Counted from the first letter of the stretch, positions 41,815-52,024 are shown. The stretch: DNA of 64,000 bases from Arhodomonas sp052060015 (GCF_052060015.1 NZ_JBPODZ010000001.1:682001-746000), one strand, 5' to 3'. Numbers and translations are program-made. Notes: generated by a model not told the origin, from the sequence alone.

Positions 41815-43466
41815 GATCCCGCCTCCGCGACTTCGGTTGTGCGGCGCGCGCGCTGCTGCACCGCGGCGCGGATGAAGCTCGTGAACAGGGGATGCCCGTC
41901 CCGCGGTGTGGAGGTGAACTCCGGGTGGAACTGGCAGCCGAGATACCAGGGGTGGGCGGGGAACTCCACGCACTCGACCAGCTCGTTTCGGGCCGACCAT
42001 CCGGAGATCTGCATGCCCGCGGCCTCGAGTGCCTCCCCGTAGCGGTTATTGAACTCGTAGCGGTGCCGGTGGCGCTCGCGGATGACGTCCTTGCCGTAGA
42101 TCCCGTGCACGAGGGAGTCCCGCAGCAAGCGCACCGACTGGGCCCCGAGCCGCATCGTGCCGCCGAGCTCGGAGTGCTCGTCGCGCAGCTCGGTGAGCCC
42201 CTCCTCATTCATCCACTCGGTGATCAGCCCGATGACCGGATGCTGCGGGTGGGTGAGGAATTCGGTGCTGTGGGCCCCATCCAGGCCGGCCACGTTGCGT
42301 GCGAACTCGATCACCGCCACCTGCATGCCCAGGCAAATGCCCAGGAACGGGATGCCGTTCTCCCGCGCGAATCCGGCGGCGGTGATCTTGCCCTCCACGC
42401 CGCGCTCGCCGAAACCGCCGGGGACGAGGATGGCGTCCACGTCGGCCAGCATCGCCGGGCCGTCGCGCTCGATCTCCTCGGAGTCCACGTACCGGATGTT
42501 GACCCGGTTGCGGGTCTGAACGCTGGCGTGTCGCAGCGCCTCGTTCAGCGACATGTACGCATCGGCGAGATTGACGTACTTGCCCACCATGGCGATGGTC
42601 ACCTCGCCCTCCGGGTGGGCCATGGCCTCCACTACCCGGTGCCAGTCGCCTAGGTTCGCCGGCGGCAGCTCCAGGCCCAGGCGCTCGGCGACGATATTGT
42701 CCAGCCCCTGCTCATGCAGCGCCTCGGGCACCTTGTAGATGTTGTCCACGTCGAGCACCGAAATGACCGCCTCCGAGGCCACGTTGGTGAACAGCGCGAT
42801 CTTGCGCCGCTCTTCCTCGGGGATGGCGCGCTCAGCGCGACAGAGCAGGATATCCGGCTGGATGCCGATGGAGCGCAGTTCCTTGACCGAGTGCTGGGTG
42901 GGCTTCGTCTTCATCTCCCCGGCGGCCCCGACGAAGGGCACCAGGGTGAGATGCACGAACAGGCAGCGCTGCGGACCGAGCTCCGAGCCCATCTGCCGGA
43001 TGGCCTCCAGGAACGGCAGGGATTCGATGTCGCCCACCGTCCCGCCGATCTCGATCAGTGCCACATCGACGGCATCCGCCCCCTGCTGGATGCTCCGCTT
43101 GATCTCGTCGGTGATATGCGGGATGACCTGGACGGTGCCGCCGAGATAGTCCCCCTGGCGCTCCTTGCGGATCACCGCCTCGTAAATGCGACCCGTGGTG
43201 TAGTTGTTGTTCCGGGTCATGCGGGTGCGCAGGTAGCGCTCGTAGTGTCCCAGATCCAGGTCGGTCTCCGCCCCGTCGTCGGTGACGTAGACCTCGCCGT
43301 GCTGGAAAGGGCTCATGGTCCCCGGGTCGACGTTGATATAGGGGTCGAGCTTGACCATGGTCACCGACAGGCCCCGGGCCTGGAGGACACTGCCGAGGGA
43401 TGCCGCCGCGATGCCCTTGCCGAGGGAGGACACGACACCGCCGGTGATGAATATAAATCGCGTCAT
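41811..43466 (-). CDS. pyrG: CTP synthase
   Basis: 551 aa. Makes CTP from UTP, ATP and glutamine. The amidoligase domain (1-~270) opens with FIFITGGVVSSLGKGIAAAS and contains VDPGTMSPFQHGEV. The class I glutamine amidotransferase domain (~290-545) has the catalytic Cys in FLGICLGMQ and the His/Glu pair near WYLGCQFHPEFTS. Full length. A 121-bp gap with a candidate promoter separates it from tilS. Confidence 0.97.
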   Translation of the reverse strand: MTRFIFITGGVVSSLGKGIAAASLGSVLQARGLSVTMVKLDPYINVDPGTMSPFQHGEVYVTDDGAETDLDLGHYERYLRTRMTRNNNYTTGRIYEAVIRKERQGDYLGGTVQVIPHITDEIKRSIQQGADAVDVALIEIGGTVGDIESLPFLEAIRQMGSELGPQRCLFVHLTLVPFVGAAGEMKTKPTQHSVKELRSIGIQPDILLCRAERAIPEEERRKIALFTNVASEAVISVLDVDNIYKVPEALHEQGLDNIVAERLGLELPPANLGDWHRVVEAMAHPEGEVTIAMVGKYVNLADAYMSLNEALRHASVQTRNRVNIRYVDSEEIERDGPAMLADVDAILVPGGFGERGVEGKITAAGFARENGIPFLGICLGMQVAVIEFARNVAGLDGAHSTEFLTHPQHPVIGLITEWMNEEGLTELRDEHSELGGTMRLGAQSVRLLRDSLVHGIYGKDVIRERHRHRYEFNNRYGEALEAAGMQISGWSARNELVECVEFPAHPWYLGCQFHPEFTSTPRDGHPLFTSFIRAAVQQRARRTTEVAEAGS

Positions 43467-43526
43467 AGAGCCTTCGAAAGCCTGGAGGAAAGAACCCGCA
43501 ACGCGCCGGGGCCGGGATGGCTGGGC

Positions 43527-43555
43527 AAGTTACCAGAACCCCCTTGCGCAGACAA
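43527..43555 (-). promoter_or_regulatory. Candidate promoter of pyrG
   Basis: Minus strand TTGTCT (43555-43550), 17 bases, TAACTT (43532-43527), about 60 bases before the pyrG ATG. The match is moderate (about four of six per box). The gap 43467-43587 holds nothing else I recognise. Confidence 0.35.
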
Positions 43556-43587
43556 CGCGGAAAACCCCGGGAAACCCATGAAATCCT

Positions 43588-44937
43588 TTATATTTCCGGA
43601 TATTGGCCACTATCCTTGAGCAGCATTGTCAGGCCCTGGCTGATGTCGCAGCCCGCCGGCAGCCAGAGCCGCCAGCACGGCAGCTGGCCACCGCGGATAC
43701 CGTGCTCGACCGACATACCGACGCCGGGGATCGCCACCACCGCCCCGTCGACGTGCAGCACCGGCCACCAGGAACGCTCCCAGGGGGCGAGGCCCATCGC
43801 CCGGAAGAGCTCCGCGACCCGCCGCCGGGGTCCACCGCGGTGCAACCGGATCCGGGCGCCGCGGGCGGCGAACTCCGGAACGGCCCGTGCGCACAGACCC
43901 TCCGGCAGGCCCCGGCCGTGGCCGGCATCAGCCCATTCCAGCCAGCCGGCGGGTCGAGGCGGATAGGGGCCGGCGGCGGCCAGATCGGGCACCGCCGCCG
44001 CCACGCCCGGGGGCAGGCGATACAGGCGCTCGGCGTGCCGGCGGACCTCTCCGGCCTCCCAGCGGAGCACCGGCTGACGGTCGCCCCCCGCGGCGAGCAG
44101 GTCCCGCAGGCCCTGGCGCAGCCGGGCCTCCGGCGGCGGCCGCAGGCCGGCCCGTCGTAGCCATGCGCGAAGCCCCACGGCGGCCACCGCCGGCGGTGCC
44201 GCGGCGAGCCCTGCAAGCGGCGATGGACCCGCCCCCAGGCCCAGCTGCGTCGCCGTCCAGTCGCCGACCTCACGGGTCTCCCTTGCATGGGCCGCGAGGC
44301 GGCCGAACCGCCGTCCCAGCTGTGGCCAACGCGTCCCGAGCCGAGGCAGGATCTCGTGGCGCAGGAAGTTCCGGTCCGGTTCCACGGAGGCGTTGCTCGG
44401 GTCTTCCACCCATTCCAGCCCCCATTCCCGGGCATAGGCGGCCAGCGCCGCGCGCGGCCAGCCGAGCAGTGGCCGCACCAGGGTCACGCCCCCGAGATCC
44501 CGGCACGGGGCTATGCCCGCGAGCCCCTCCACGCCACTGCCCCGCAGCAGCCGCAGGAGCACGGTCTCCGCCTGATCGTCGGCATGGTGGGCGGTAGCGA
44601 GCACCGCCCCTTCCGGGAGCAGCCGCTGGAAGGCCGCATGGCGCGCGGCGCGGGCCCGCGCCTCAAGGTCTGCGCCGGCATCGAGGTCGACGCGCACGCT
44701 GCGGAACGCGAGCCCCCGGGCCGCCGCTGCCATGCGGCAATGCCGCACCCAGGCGACACTGTCGCCGCACAACCCGTGGTCCACATGTACGACGCCGCTC
44801 GCCCGGCCGGCACGCGCGGCCAGGTCCAGGAGTACCATGGAATCCAGCCCGCCGCTTACCGCAAGCTCCAGGGGCGCAGCACCGACCAGGGCCGTCACCG
44901 CCGCATCGAAGGCCTGCGGACACGGCGCCGCCGTCAC
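43588..44937 (-). CDS. tilS: tRNA(Ile)-lysidine synthetase
   Basis: 449 aa. Converts C34 of the CAU-anticodon tRNA-Ile to lysidine so it reads AUA. The ATP-binding PP-loop motif SGGLDS is at residues 28-33 (LELAVSGGLDSMVLL). THADDQAETVLLRLLRGSG (here TAHHADDQAETVLLR) and PLLGWPRAALAAYA are further family strings, and EDPSNASVEPDRNFLRH is the conserved NxFRxxR-like region. The C-terminal domains are shorter and Arg/Pro-rich. It starts 3 bp after accA. Confidence 0.94.
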   Translation of the reverse strand: MTAAPCPQAFDAAVTALVGAAPLELAVSGGLDSMVLLDLAARAGRASGVVHVDHGLCGDSVAWVRHCRMAAAARGLAFRSVRVDLDAGADLEARARAARHAAFQRLLPEGAVLATAHHADDQAETVLLRLLRGSGVEGLAGIAPCRDLGGVTLVRPLLGWPRAALAAYAREWGLEWVEDPSNASVEPDRNFLRHEILPRLGTRWPQLGRRFGRLAAHARETREVGDWTATQLGLGAGPSPLAGLAAAPPAVAAVGLRAWLRRAGLRPPPEARLRQGLRDLLAAGGDRQPVLRWEAGEVRRHAERLYRLPPGVAAAVPDLAAAGPYPPRPAGWLEWADAGHGRGLPEGLCARAVPEFAARGARIRLHRGGPRRRVAELFRAMGLAPWERSWWPVLHVDGAVVAIPGVGMSVEHGIRGGQLPCWRLWLPAGCDISQGLTMLLKDSGQYPEI

Positions 44938-44940
44938 GGC

Positions 44941-45897
44941 CTACTCGCGGTAACGACCCAGCCCCATCAGCCGCTGGTAGCGCTCGGCGATCAGCGACTC
45001 CGGGTCCGGCTCGCGGAGCGCGGCGAGCTGCTCCTGCAGGATGGCATCCAGGGCATTGGCGGTGGCGTCCCAGTCCCGGTGGGCACCACCGAGGGGCTCC
45101 TCGACGAGGGCGTCCACCAGCTCGAGCTCATGGAGGCGTTCCGCGGTGATGCCCATCGCCTCCGCCGCCGCCGGCGCCTGCTCGGAGTCCTTCCAGAGGA
45201 TGGAGGCACAACCTTCCGGGGAGATCACGGAATAGGTGCTGTACTGCAGCATCAGGATGCGATCACCCACCCCGATGGCCAGCGCACCACCGGAGCCGCC
45301 CTCGCCGATCACGGTGCAGAGGATGGGGGTACGCAGGCGCGACATCACCTGAAGATTGCAGGCGATGGCCTCACTCTGGCCGCGCTCCTCGGCATCCACA
45401 CCGGGATAGGCACCGGGGGTGTCTATGAATGTCAGCACCGGCAGCGAGAAGCGCTCGGCCATATGCATCAGCCGCTCGGCCTTGCGATAGCCCTCGGGCT
45501 TGGGCATGCCGAAGTTCCGCCGGATCTTCTCCTTTGTGTCCCGCCCCTTCTGCTGGCCGATAACCATCACCGGTTCGCCATGATAGCGGGCGAGGCCACC
45601 GACGATGGCCGCATCGTCAGCGAAGCCGCGGTCACCGTGGAGCTCCTCGAAGTCCGTAAACAGCCGCTCCACGTAGTCGAGGGTATAGGGGCGCTGCGGG
45701 TGGCGGGCCAGCTGGGCGATCTGCCAGGGGGAGAGGTTGGAGAAGATCTGCTCGGTGAGCTGACGGCTCTTCGCCTGCAGCCGTGCGATCTCCTCGCTGA
45801 TGTTGAGCTCCGCGTCGTCGCCGACGTAGCGCAGCTCGTCGATCTTTGCCTCGAGCTCCGCGATGGGGCGCTCGAAATCGAGGAAGGTGAGACTCAT
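44941..45897 (-). CDS. accA: Acetyl-CoA carboxylase carboxyltransferase subunit alpha
   Basis: 318 aa. With AccD it transfers the carboxyl group from biotin to acetyl-CoA, the committed step of fatty acid synthesis. Typical strings: FLDFERPIAELEAKIDELR at the N-terminus, RHPQRPYTLDYVERLF, GQQKGRDTKEKIRRNFGMP, and the oxyanion-hole region GEGGSGGALAIGVGD. Normal length. It follows dnaE by 65 bp, the standard dnaE-accA pair. Confidence 0.97.
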   Translation of the reverse strand: MSLTFLDFERPIAELEAKIDELRYVGDDAELNISEEIARLQAKSRQLTEQIFSNLSPWQIAQLARHPQRPYTLDYVERLFTDFEELHGDRGFADDAAIVGGLARYHGEPVMVIGQQKGRDTKEKIRRNFGMPKPEGYRKAERLMHMAERFSLPVLTFIDTPGAYPGVDAEERGQSEAIACNLQVMSRLRTPILCTVIGEGGSGGALAIGVGDRILMLQYSTYSVISPEGCASILWKDSEQAPAAAEAMGITAERLHELELVDALVEEPLGGAHRDWDATANALDAILQEQLAALREPDPESLIAERYQRLMGLGRYRE

Positions 45898-45962
45898 CGC
45901 TGGCCGTTCCGCAACACTGCCGTAACAGGCGCGAGACTATAACACGGGGCCGGCGGGTGCAC

Positions 45963-48900
45963 TCAGTACTCCATTCGCACAGCGCCGTCCCGGGCAAGGG
46001 TTCCGAGACGGCGCAGCAACTCATCACTAGGCCGCACCCGCCAATCCTCGCCGAGCCGGAGCAGCGCCCGTGCACCGTCACCCCGGTAATCCAACACCAC
46101 CGGGCAGCGGCCCTCACGATACGGCGAAAGGGTATCCCGCAGCTCTGTGATGAGCCCGTTGGCGGCCGCCGTGGCATCCACGGCCAGCAACAGGCCACGG
46201 GCGAACCGCTCGCGGGCCTCCCCGATATCCATCACCGTCTCCGCGGAAACCCGGTAGCCATCGCTGAACTCGTCATAGCCCAGTTCGCCCTGTACCACTA
46301 CCAGGGCGTCCCGGACCAGCAGATGGCGGAAGCGCTCGAAGGCCTCCGGGAATACCACCACCTCCAGCCGTCCGGTGCGGTCGTCCAGGGTCACCGCGGC
46401 CAGGCGCCCGCCGGTCTGGGTCGGACGCACCCGCAAACCCACCACCAACCCGGCCACCGTGACCCGTGCCTCGCCGTTGCGCCGTCGCCCCCCTTCCACC
46501 GCCGATTGCCCGTTACCACCGGCGATCTGGTTGAGGCGGGCGGTGATGAAGGACTGGATCTCCGACTCGTACCGCTCGATCGGGTGGCCGGTGAGATACA
46601 GGCCCAGTATCTCCTTCTCCGCAGCGAGGCGTTCCCCTTCCTCCCATTCCGGCAACGGGCGCCGCGTGACCGCCGGCACCGCCTCGCCGGGCTCACCCAG
46701 GCCGAACAGGTCGTCCTGCCCCGTGGCCGCGTTGCGGCTGGTCTGCTCTGCGGCCCGCAGGGCCTCCGGGAGGTAGTGCATGGCGGTGGCCCGGTTCTCG
46801 CAAATGCTATCCAGGCTGCCCGAGCGGATCAGTGCCTCGAGCACGCGTTTGTTCAGTCGCCGCAGGTCCACCCGGGCGCACAGGTCGAAGAGATCACGGA
46901 ATGCGCCGCCGCTCTCGCGCTCGGCGATCAGGGCCTCGATGGCGGAGTGGCCCACCCCCTTCACGGCCCCGAGCCCGTAGACGATGGTCCGCGGGTCCCG
47001 GGCCCGGAACATCCAGTCCGAGCGGTTGACGTCGGGCGGCTCCACGGCGAGGCCCATGGAGCGGCACTCCTCGATGAAGGTCACCACCTTGTCGGTGTTG
47101 TCCATATCCGAGGACAGCACCGCCGCCATGAACGGGGCCGGCTCGTGGGTCTTCAACCAGGCGGTCTGATAGGAGAGCAGCGCATAGGCGGCGGAGTGGG
47201 ACTTATTGAAGCCGTAACCGGCGAACTTCTCCATCAGGTCGAAGATCGCCTCGGCATGGGATCGTGACATCCCCCGCTCGGTGGCGCCGGCGAGAAACAA
47301 CTCGCGCTGCTTGGCCATCTCCGCGGGCTTCTTCTTCCCCATGGCCCGGCGCAGCAGATCGGCACCGCCGAGGCTATAGCCGGCGAGCACCTGGGCGATA
47401 CGCTGGACCTGCTCCTGGTAGAGGATCACCCCGTAGGTGGGCTTGAGTATGGGCTCAAGGTCGTCGTGATGGAGCTCGGCGGTGGGGTAGGCCACCGCGG
47501 TGCGGCCATGCTTGCGGTCGATGAAGTCCTCGACCATGCCCGACTGCAGCGGCCCGGGCCGGAACAGCGCCACCAGGGCGATGATATCCTCGAAGCTGTC
47601 GGGCTGCAGCCGGCGGATGAGATCCTTCATCCCCCGGGACTCCAACTGGAAGACCGCGGTGGTCCGGCAGGCCTTGAGCTGGTCGAAACTCGCCGGGTCA
47701 TCGAGGGGGATGTCGGCGATGTCCAGGGGCGCCTCGCCGCGCTCGGCGCGGATGGCATTCACCGCCTTCACCGTCCAGTCGATGATGGTCAGCGTACGCA
47801 ACCCCAGGAAGTCGAACTTCACCAGGCCCACCGCCTCGACATCGTCCTTGTCGTACTGGGTAGCGAGCCCGCCGCCGCCGGGCTCACAGTACAGCGGCGC
47901 GAAGTCCGTGAGCGCCGAGGGGGCGATGACCACACCACCGGCGTGCTTGCCGACGTTGCGGGACATGCCCTCGAGCTTGCGGGCCATGTCGATCAGCGTC
48001 TGCACCTCCTCGTCGCGCTGGTAGAGCTCGCGGAGCTCTTCTTCCTGCTCCAGGGCCTTATCCAGGGTCATGCCCAGCTCGAAGGGCACCAGCTTGGCGA
48101 TTCGGTCGACATAGCCGTAGGGATGGCCGAGGACGCGGCCCACGTCGCGCACCACCGCCCGCGCCGCCATGGTGCCGTGGGTGGCGATCTGCGAGACCTT
48201 GTCGCGACCGTATTTCTCCGCCACGTAATCGATGACCTCGTCGCGGCGCTCCATGCAGAAGTCCACGTCGAAGTCCGGCATGGATACCCGCTCAGGGTTC
48301 AGAAAGCGCTCGAAGAGAAGGTCGTAACGCAGCGGGTCGAGGTCGGTTATATCCAGGGAATAAGCCACCAACGAGCCGGCACCGGAGCCCCGTCCCGGTC
48401 CCACCGGGATGCCGTTCTCCTTGGCCCAGCGGATGAAATCGGCAACGATGAGGAAGTAGCCCGGGAAACCCATCTGCTCGATCACGCCCAGCTCGTGATC
48501 CAGCCGCTGCTCGTAGTGCTCGCGGATGGCGCCCGGGTCCAAGGTGTCGGCGGTGATGATGCGCTCGAGGCGACGCTCGAGGCCGCGACGCGCCTCGGCG
48601 GCCAGGTATTCGTCGATGCCCATGCCCGCGGGCACGGGAAAGTCGGGCAGCACATTCTGCCCCAGGGTCAGACTCAGATTGCAGCGCCGGGCGATCTCCA
48701 GGGTGTTTTCCAGGGCCTCCGGGATGTCCGAGAACTGCTCGGCCATCTCCTCGGGGCTGCGCAGGTACTGTTCCGGGCTGTAGCGGCGGGGCCGGCGCTT
48801 GTCATCGAGCGTCCGACCATCGTGGATACAGACCCGTGCCTCATGGGCGTCGAAGTCCCCGCGGGCCAGGAAGCGGACGTCATTGGTCGCCACCACGGGC

Positions 48901-49478
48901 GTCCCCGTCTCGGCGGCCAGCGCGACCGCGGCGTGGACATGGGCCTCGTCTCCGGGACGACCGGTGCGTTGGAGCTCCAGGTAATAGCGCCCGGGGAATT
49001 GCCGCTCCCAGAAGGCCAGGCGCTCCCGGGCCTCCGCCCCATGACCGGCCACCAGGGCGTGGCCCACGTCCCCCGAACCGGCGCCGGAGAGCACGATCAG
49101 CCCCTCATTCCACTGCGCCAGCCACTGGCGGTCCACCAGGGGGATTCCGGTCTCCTGCCCATGGAGATAGCTCTCGGTGAGCAGCCGGGTCAGCGAGCCA
49201 TAGCCCTCATCGTCGGCGCACAGCAGTGTCGCCCGGTAGTGGCCCTCCGGCGCACCGCTGTCGGCGATGCGGATATCCGCGCCGATGATCGGCTTGATCC
49301 CCGCCGCCAGCGCCGCCTGATAGAACTTCACCATGCCGAAGAGATTGCCCTGATCGGTGATGGCCACCGCCGGCATGCCCATCTCCCGGCAGGCCTCCAT
49401 CAGCGGGGCGATGCGGACCACCCCATCGATCAGGGAGAACTCGGTATGCAGATGCAGGTGTACGAAGCGCGCTGTCAT
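45963..49478 (-). CDS. dnaE: DNA polymerase III subunit alpha
   Basis: 1171 aa, the replicative polymerase. The N-terminal PHP domain (1-~270) begins FVHLHLHTEFSLIDG. The polymerase core carries the catalytic aspartates in SMPDFDVDFCMERR (about residue 400) and later SHSAAYALLSYQTAWLK. The tandem helix-hairpin-helix (~830-900) and the OB fold (~985-1080, RVTVAGLVVGLRVRPT) follow, then the tau-binding C-terminal part. Length matches E. coli DnaE (1160). Confidence 0.97.
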   Translation of the reverse strand: MTARFVHLHLHTEFSLIDGVVRIAPLMEACREMGMPAVAITDQGNLFGMVKFYQAALAAGIKPIIGADIRIADSGAPEGHYRATLLCADDEGYGSLTRLLTESYLHGQETGIPLVDRQWLAQWNEGLIVLSGAGSGDVGHALVAGHGAEARERLAFWERQFPGRYYLELQRTGRPGDEAHVHAAVALAAETGTPVVATNDVRFLARGDFDAHEARVCIHDGRTLDDKRRPRRYSPEQYLRSPEEMAEQFSDIPEALENTLEIARRCNLSLTLGQNVLPDFPVPAGMGIDEYLAAEARRGLERRLERIITADTLDPGAIREHYEQRLDHELGVIEQMGFPGYFLIVADFIRWAKENGIPVGPGRGSGAGSLVAYSLDITDLDPLRYDLLFERFLNPERVSMPDFDVDFCMERRDEVIDYVAEKYGRDKVSQIATHGTMAARAVVRDVGRVLGHPYGYVDRIAKLVPFELGMTLDKALEQEEELRELYQRDEEVQTLIDMARKLEGMSRNVGKHAGGVVIAPSALTDFAPLYCEPGGGGLATQYDKDDVEAVGLVKFDFLGLRTLTIIDWTVKAVNAIRAERGEAPLDIADIPLDDPASFDQLKACRTTAVFQLESRGMKDLIRRLQPDSFEDIIALVALFRPGPLQSGMVEDFIDRKHGRTAVAYPTAELHHDDLEPILKPTYGVILYQEQVQRIAQVLAGYSLGGADLLRRAMGKKKPAEMAKQRELFLAGATERGMSRSHAEAIFDLMEKFAGYGFNKSHSAAYALLSYQTAWLKTHEPAPFMAAVLSSDMDNTDKVVTFIEECRSMGLAVEPPDVNRSDWMFRARDPRTIVYGLGAVKGVGHSAIEALIAERESGGAFRDLFDLCARVDLRRLNKRVLEALIRSGSLDSICENRATAMHYLPEALRAAEQTSRNAATGQDDLFGLGEPGEAVPAVTRRPLPEWEEGERLAAEKEILGLYLTGHPIERYESEIQSFITARLNQIAGGNGQSAVEGGRRRNGEARVTVAGLVVGLRVRPTQTGGRLAAVTLDDRTGRLEVVVFPEAFERFRHLLVRDALVVVQGELGYDEFSDGYRVSAETVMDIGEARERFARGLLLAVDATAAANGLITELRDTLSPYREGRCPVVLDYRGDGARALLRLGEDWRVRPSDELLRRLGTLARDGAVRMEY

Positions 49479-49521
49479 GGGATCCGTTCATTGGCGGGGT
49501 TGCTCGCCGCAGCCCCTCAGT

Positions 49522-50115
49522 CTACTGGGCCGCACCGTCGGCCACCAATCGTGCCGCCTCACGGACCGGACGAAAGGAGTGCCGATGCAGCGGACAGGGC
49601 CCCAATCGGGCCAGCGCCTCCAGGTGCTCGCGGGTGCCGTAGCCCTTATGGCCGGCGAATCCGTAGCCCGGATAACGCCGGTCGGCGGCGATGAGCTCGG
49701 CATCCCGGGCCTGCTTCGCGACGATGGAGGCGGCGGCGATGGCCGGCTCGCTAGCATCACCGCCAATCACTGCCCGTGTCGGGCAGCCGAGCTCGGGGCA
49801 GTCGCGCCCGTCGACCAGCACCAGGGCGGGCACCCAGGGAAGCGCGGCCACCGCCCGCGCCATGGCCAGGAAGGTGGCCTCGCGGATATTCACAGAGTCG
49901 ATCTCCGCCACCTCGGCGCGGCCCAGGGCCCAGGCGACGGCCTCGTCGCGTATGCGTACGGCGAGCGTCGCCCGGCGCCGCGCCGTCAGGCGCTTGGAGT
50001 CGGCGACACCCGCGACGCCCGCCGGCGGGAGGATCACGGCGGCGGCGACCACGGGACCGGCCAGGGGCCCGCGGCCGACCTCGTCGACCCCGGCGACAGG
50101 GTATCCGGCGCTCAT
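49522..50115 (-). CDS. rnhB: Ribonuclease HII
   Basis: 197 aa from the ATG at 50115, overlapping the lpxB stop in ATGA; 125 open codons upstream are the lpxB shadow. It removes ribonucleotides from DNA. The catalytic acids start with D11 and E12 in GVDEVGRGPLAGPVV; VLVDGRD and the GGDASEPAIAAASIVAK region follow, and the C-terminal HKGYGTREHLEAL is diagnostic. It lies 43 bp before dnaE, the usual lpxB-rnhB-dnaE order. Confidence 0.96.
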   Translation of the reverse strand: MSAGYPVAGVDEVGRGPLAGPVVAAAVILPPAGVAGVADSKRLTARRRATLAVRIRDEAVAWALGRAEVAEIDSVNIREATFLAMARAVAALPWVPALVLVDGRDCPELGCPTRAVIGGDASEPAIAAASIVAKQARDAELIAADRRYPGYGFAGHKGYGTREHLEALARLGPCPLHRHSFRPVREAARLVADGAAQ

Positions 50116-51251
50116 CCCACCACGGCCTCGACCGCCTCTGCGGCGCGGCGGTCCGCGTCCTGGCGGAGCGCCTCGTGCAGCGCGGTGAAACGCGCCCGGA
50201 TGGTCGCCGCCCGGTCCTGGTCCTCCAGCAGCTCCTCCACGGCCGCCGCCAACGCATCGGGCGTTACCGCTTCCTGGATGAGCTCCGGGACCAGCCCCTC
50301 GCCGGCGAGCAGGTTGGGCAGGGCGAAATAGGGAGTGTGCAGCAACCCCAGCCGGCGCACCAGCCAGGCGGTGGCCGGGGCCACCGCGTAGGCCACGACC
50401 ATCGGGCGCTTGAGCAGCATCGCCTCCAAGGTCGCCGTACCCGAGGCGGTCAGCACGACATCCGCCGCCCCCATCGCCTCCGCGGAGCACCCCTCCAGCA
50501 GGGTAACCGCCGTCTCAACCCCCCGTTCGGCGAGCATCCCACGAAAGTATTCCGCCAACGCCGGCGTGGCCATGGGTGCCAGCACCCGCAGACCCGGGTG
50601 CCGGGCAAGCAGCACGGCCACGGCCCCGGCGAAGGCCGGTCCGAGGCGTGCTACCTCTCCGGCCCGGCTGCCGGGGAGCACGGTAAGGATGCGATCATTC
50701 CCGCTCATCCCCACCGTCTCCCGATAGCCCCCTACATCCGGCACGAGATCGAAACGGTCCGCGGCCGGGTGGCCGACAAAGCTCACCGGCACCCCCCGGG
50801 CCTCGTAAAAGGCCGCCTCGAAGGGCAGCAGGGTGAGCATCCGATCCACCGAACGGGCGATACCGCGCACCCGCCCCTGGCGCCAGGCCCATACCGTTGG
50901 GCTGACATAATGCACGGTATGCACGCCGTGCTCCCGCAGCCGCCGCTCCAGCCCCAGGTTGAAGTCCGGGGCATCGATGCCGATGAAGACATCCGGCGGA
51001 TCCGCCCGCCACCGCCGCAGCAGTGCGCGCCGTACCCCGACCAGCCGGGGTAGGTGCCGGATCACCTCCACCAGCCCCATCACCGAGAGGATCTCCAGCG
51101 GATAGAGACCCTCCAGCCCCTCCCCCCGCATCGCCGGACCACCGATGCCCTCGAAGCGAATCCCCGGATGGCGATGCGCCAGCTCCCGCATGAGCCCCGC
51201 GCCGAGCAGGTCCCCGGACAGCTCCCCCGCCACCAACGCCACCCGCTGCAT
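50112..51251 (-). CDS. lpxB: Lipid-A-disaccharide synthase
   Basis: 379 aa glycosyltransferase (GT19). Joins UDP-2,3-diacylglucosamine and lipid X to lipid A disaccharide at the inner membrane. Recognised by ALVAGELSGDLLGAGLM at the N-terminus, FIGIDAPDFNLGLERRLR, HYVSPTVWAWRQGRV, and the TASGTATLEAML region of the second Rossmann domain. It starts 2 bp after lpxA and is coupled to rnhB. Confidence 0.96.
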   Translation of the reverse strand: MQRVALVAGELSGDLLGAGLMRELAHRHPGIRFEGIGGPAMRGEGLEGLYPLEILSVMGLVEVIRHLPRLVGVRRALLRRWRADPPDVFIGIDAPDFNLGLERRLREHGVHTVHYVSPTVWAWRQGRVRGIARSVDRMLTLLPFEAAFYEARGVPVSFVGHPAADRFDLVPDVGGYRETVGMSGNDRILTVLPGSRAGEVARLGPAFAGAVAVLLARHPGLRVLAPMATPALAEYFRGMLAERGVETAVTLLEGCSAEAMGAADVVLTASGTATLEAMLLKRPMVVAYAVAPATAWLVRRLGLLHTPYFALPNLLAGEGLVPELIQEAVTPDALAAAVEELLEDQDRAATIRARFTALHEALRQDADRRAAEAVEAVVG

Positions 51252-51253
51252 GG

Positions 51254-52024
51254 TCAGCGGATGATGCCCCGATGGCTGGCACGCACAAACGTCGCGAGCG
51301 CCGCCACGGCTGGATCCGTTCGATCGGCGAGCTCCGCGGCGGCCTCCTCGACCCGCAGCCCCGAGCGATAGAGGACACGGTATGCCTCCTTGAGCTCGCG
51401 GATCTCATGGCGGCTGAAGCCGTGACGGCGCAGGCCCTCCAGGTTCAACCCCCGCGGCGTCGCCCGTTGACCCGCCGCCATCACGTAGGGGGGGACGTCC
51501 CGGTCCACGTGGGCGCCGAAGGCCAGGAACGAGTATGCCCCGAGCCGGCAGAATTGGTGCACCAGGGAGAAACCGCCGAGGATCACATGGTCGGCAACCT
51601 CCACATGCCCTGCCAGCGAGGCGTTGTTGGCGAACACCGTATGGCTGCCGATCAGGCAGTCGTGGGCGATATGGCAATAGGCCATGATCCAGTTGTCGTC
51701 ACCGATACGGGTGACCCCGCCGCCATCGCCGGTACCGCGGTTGATGGTGACAAACTCGCGTATGGTGTTGCCGTCCCCGATCTCGAGGTAGGTAAGCTCG
51801 CCGCGGAACTTCTTGTCCTGGGGTTGCTCGCCCACCGAGGCGAACTGGAAGATGCGATTGTCCGCGCCGATGCGGGTGGGTCCCTGGATGACCACGTGGG
51901 GCCCCACCCAGCTACCGGCGCCGATCGAAACCTCCGCACCGATGATGCTATAGGCGCCGACGTGGACTCCATCGGCTACCGTTGCCGAGGGATCGATGAC
52001 AGCGGTTGGGTGGACCTCGCTCAC
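51254..52024 (-). CDS. lpxA: Acyl-[ACP]-UDP-N-acetylglucosamine O-acyltransferase
   Basis: 256 aa from the GTG at 52024, which overlaps the fabZ stop (GTGA) and has GAGGGA about 4 bases upstream. An ATG at 52042 has no ribosome site and would add six residues absent from the family. First step of lipid A synthesis. The left-handed beta helix of hexapeptide repeats covers ~1-190, with the catalytic-His region IGSHTVFANNASLAGHVEV and FQFASVGEQPQDKKF. The C-terminal helices close the trimer. Confidence 0.95.
   Translation of the reverse strand: MSEVHPTAVIDPSATVADGVHVGAYSIIGAEVSIGAGSWVGPHVVIQGPTRIGADNRIFQFASVGEQPQDKKFRGELTYLEIGDGNTIREFVTINRGTGDGGGVTRIGDDNWIMAYCHIAHDCLIGSHTVFANNASLAGHVEVADHVILGGFSLVHQFCRLGAYSFLAFGAHVDRDVPPYVMAAGQRATPRGLNLEGLRRHGFSRHEIRELKEAYRVLYRSGLRVEEAAAELADRTDPAVAALATFVRASHRGIIR

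Noticed and set aside
47466..49694. 742-codon plus-strand open frame opposite dnaE; also 13352-15115 opposite lepA and 31957-34143 opposite hrpA
   Set aside because: These lie entirely over strongly conserved genes on the other strand, have biased His/Gly/Val/Arg composition, and lack ribosome sites or domains.
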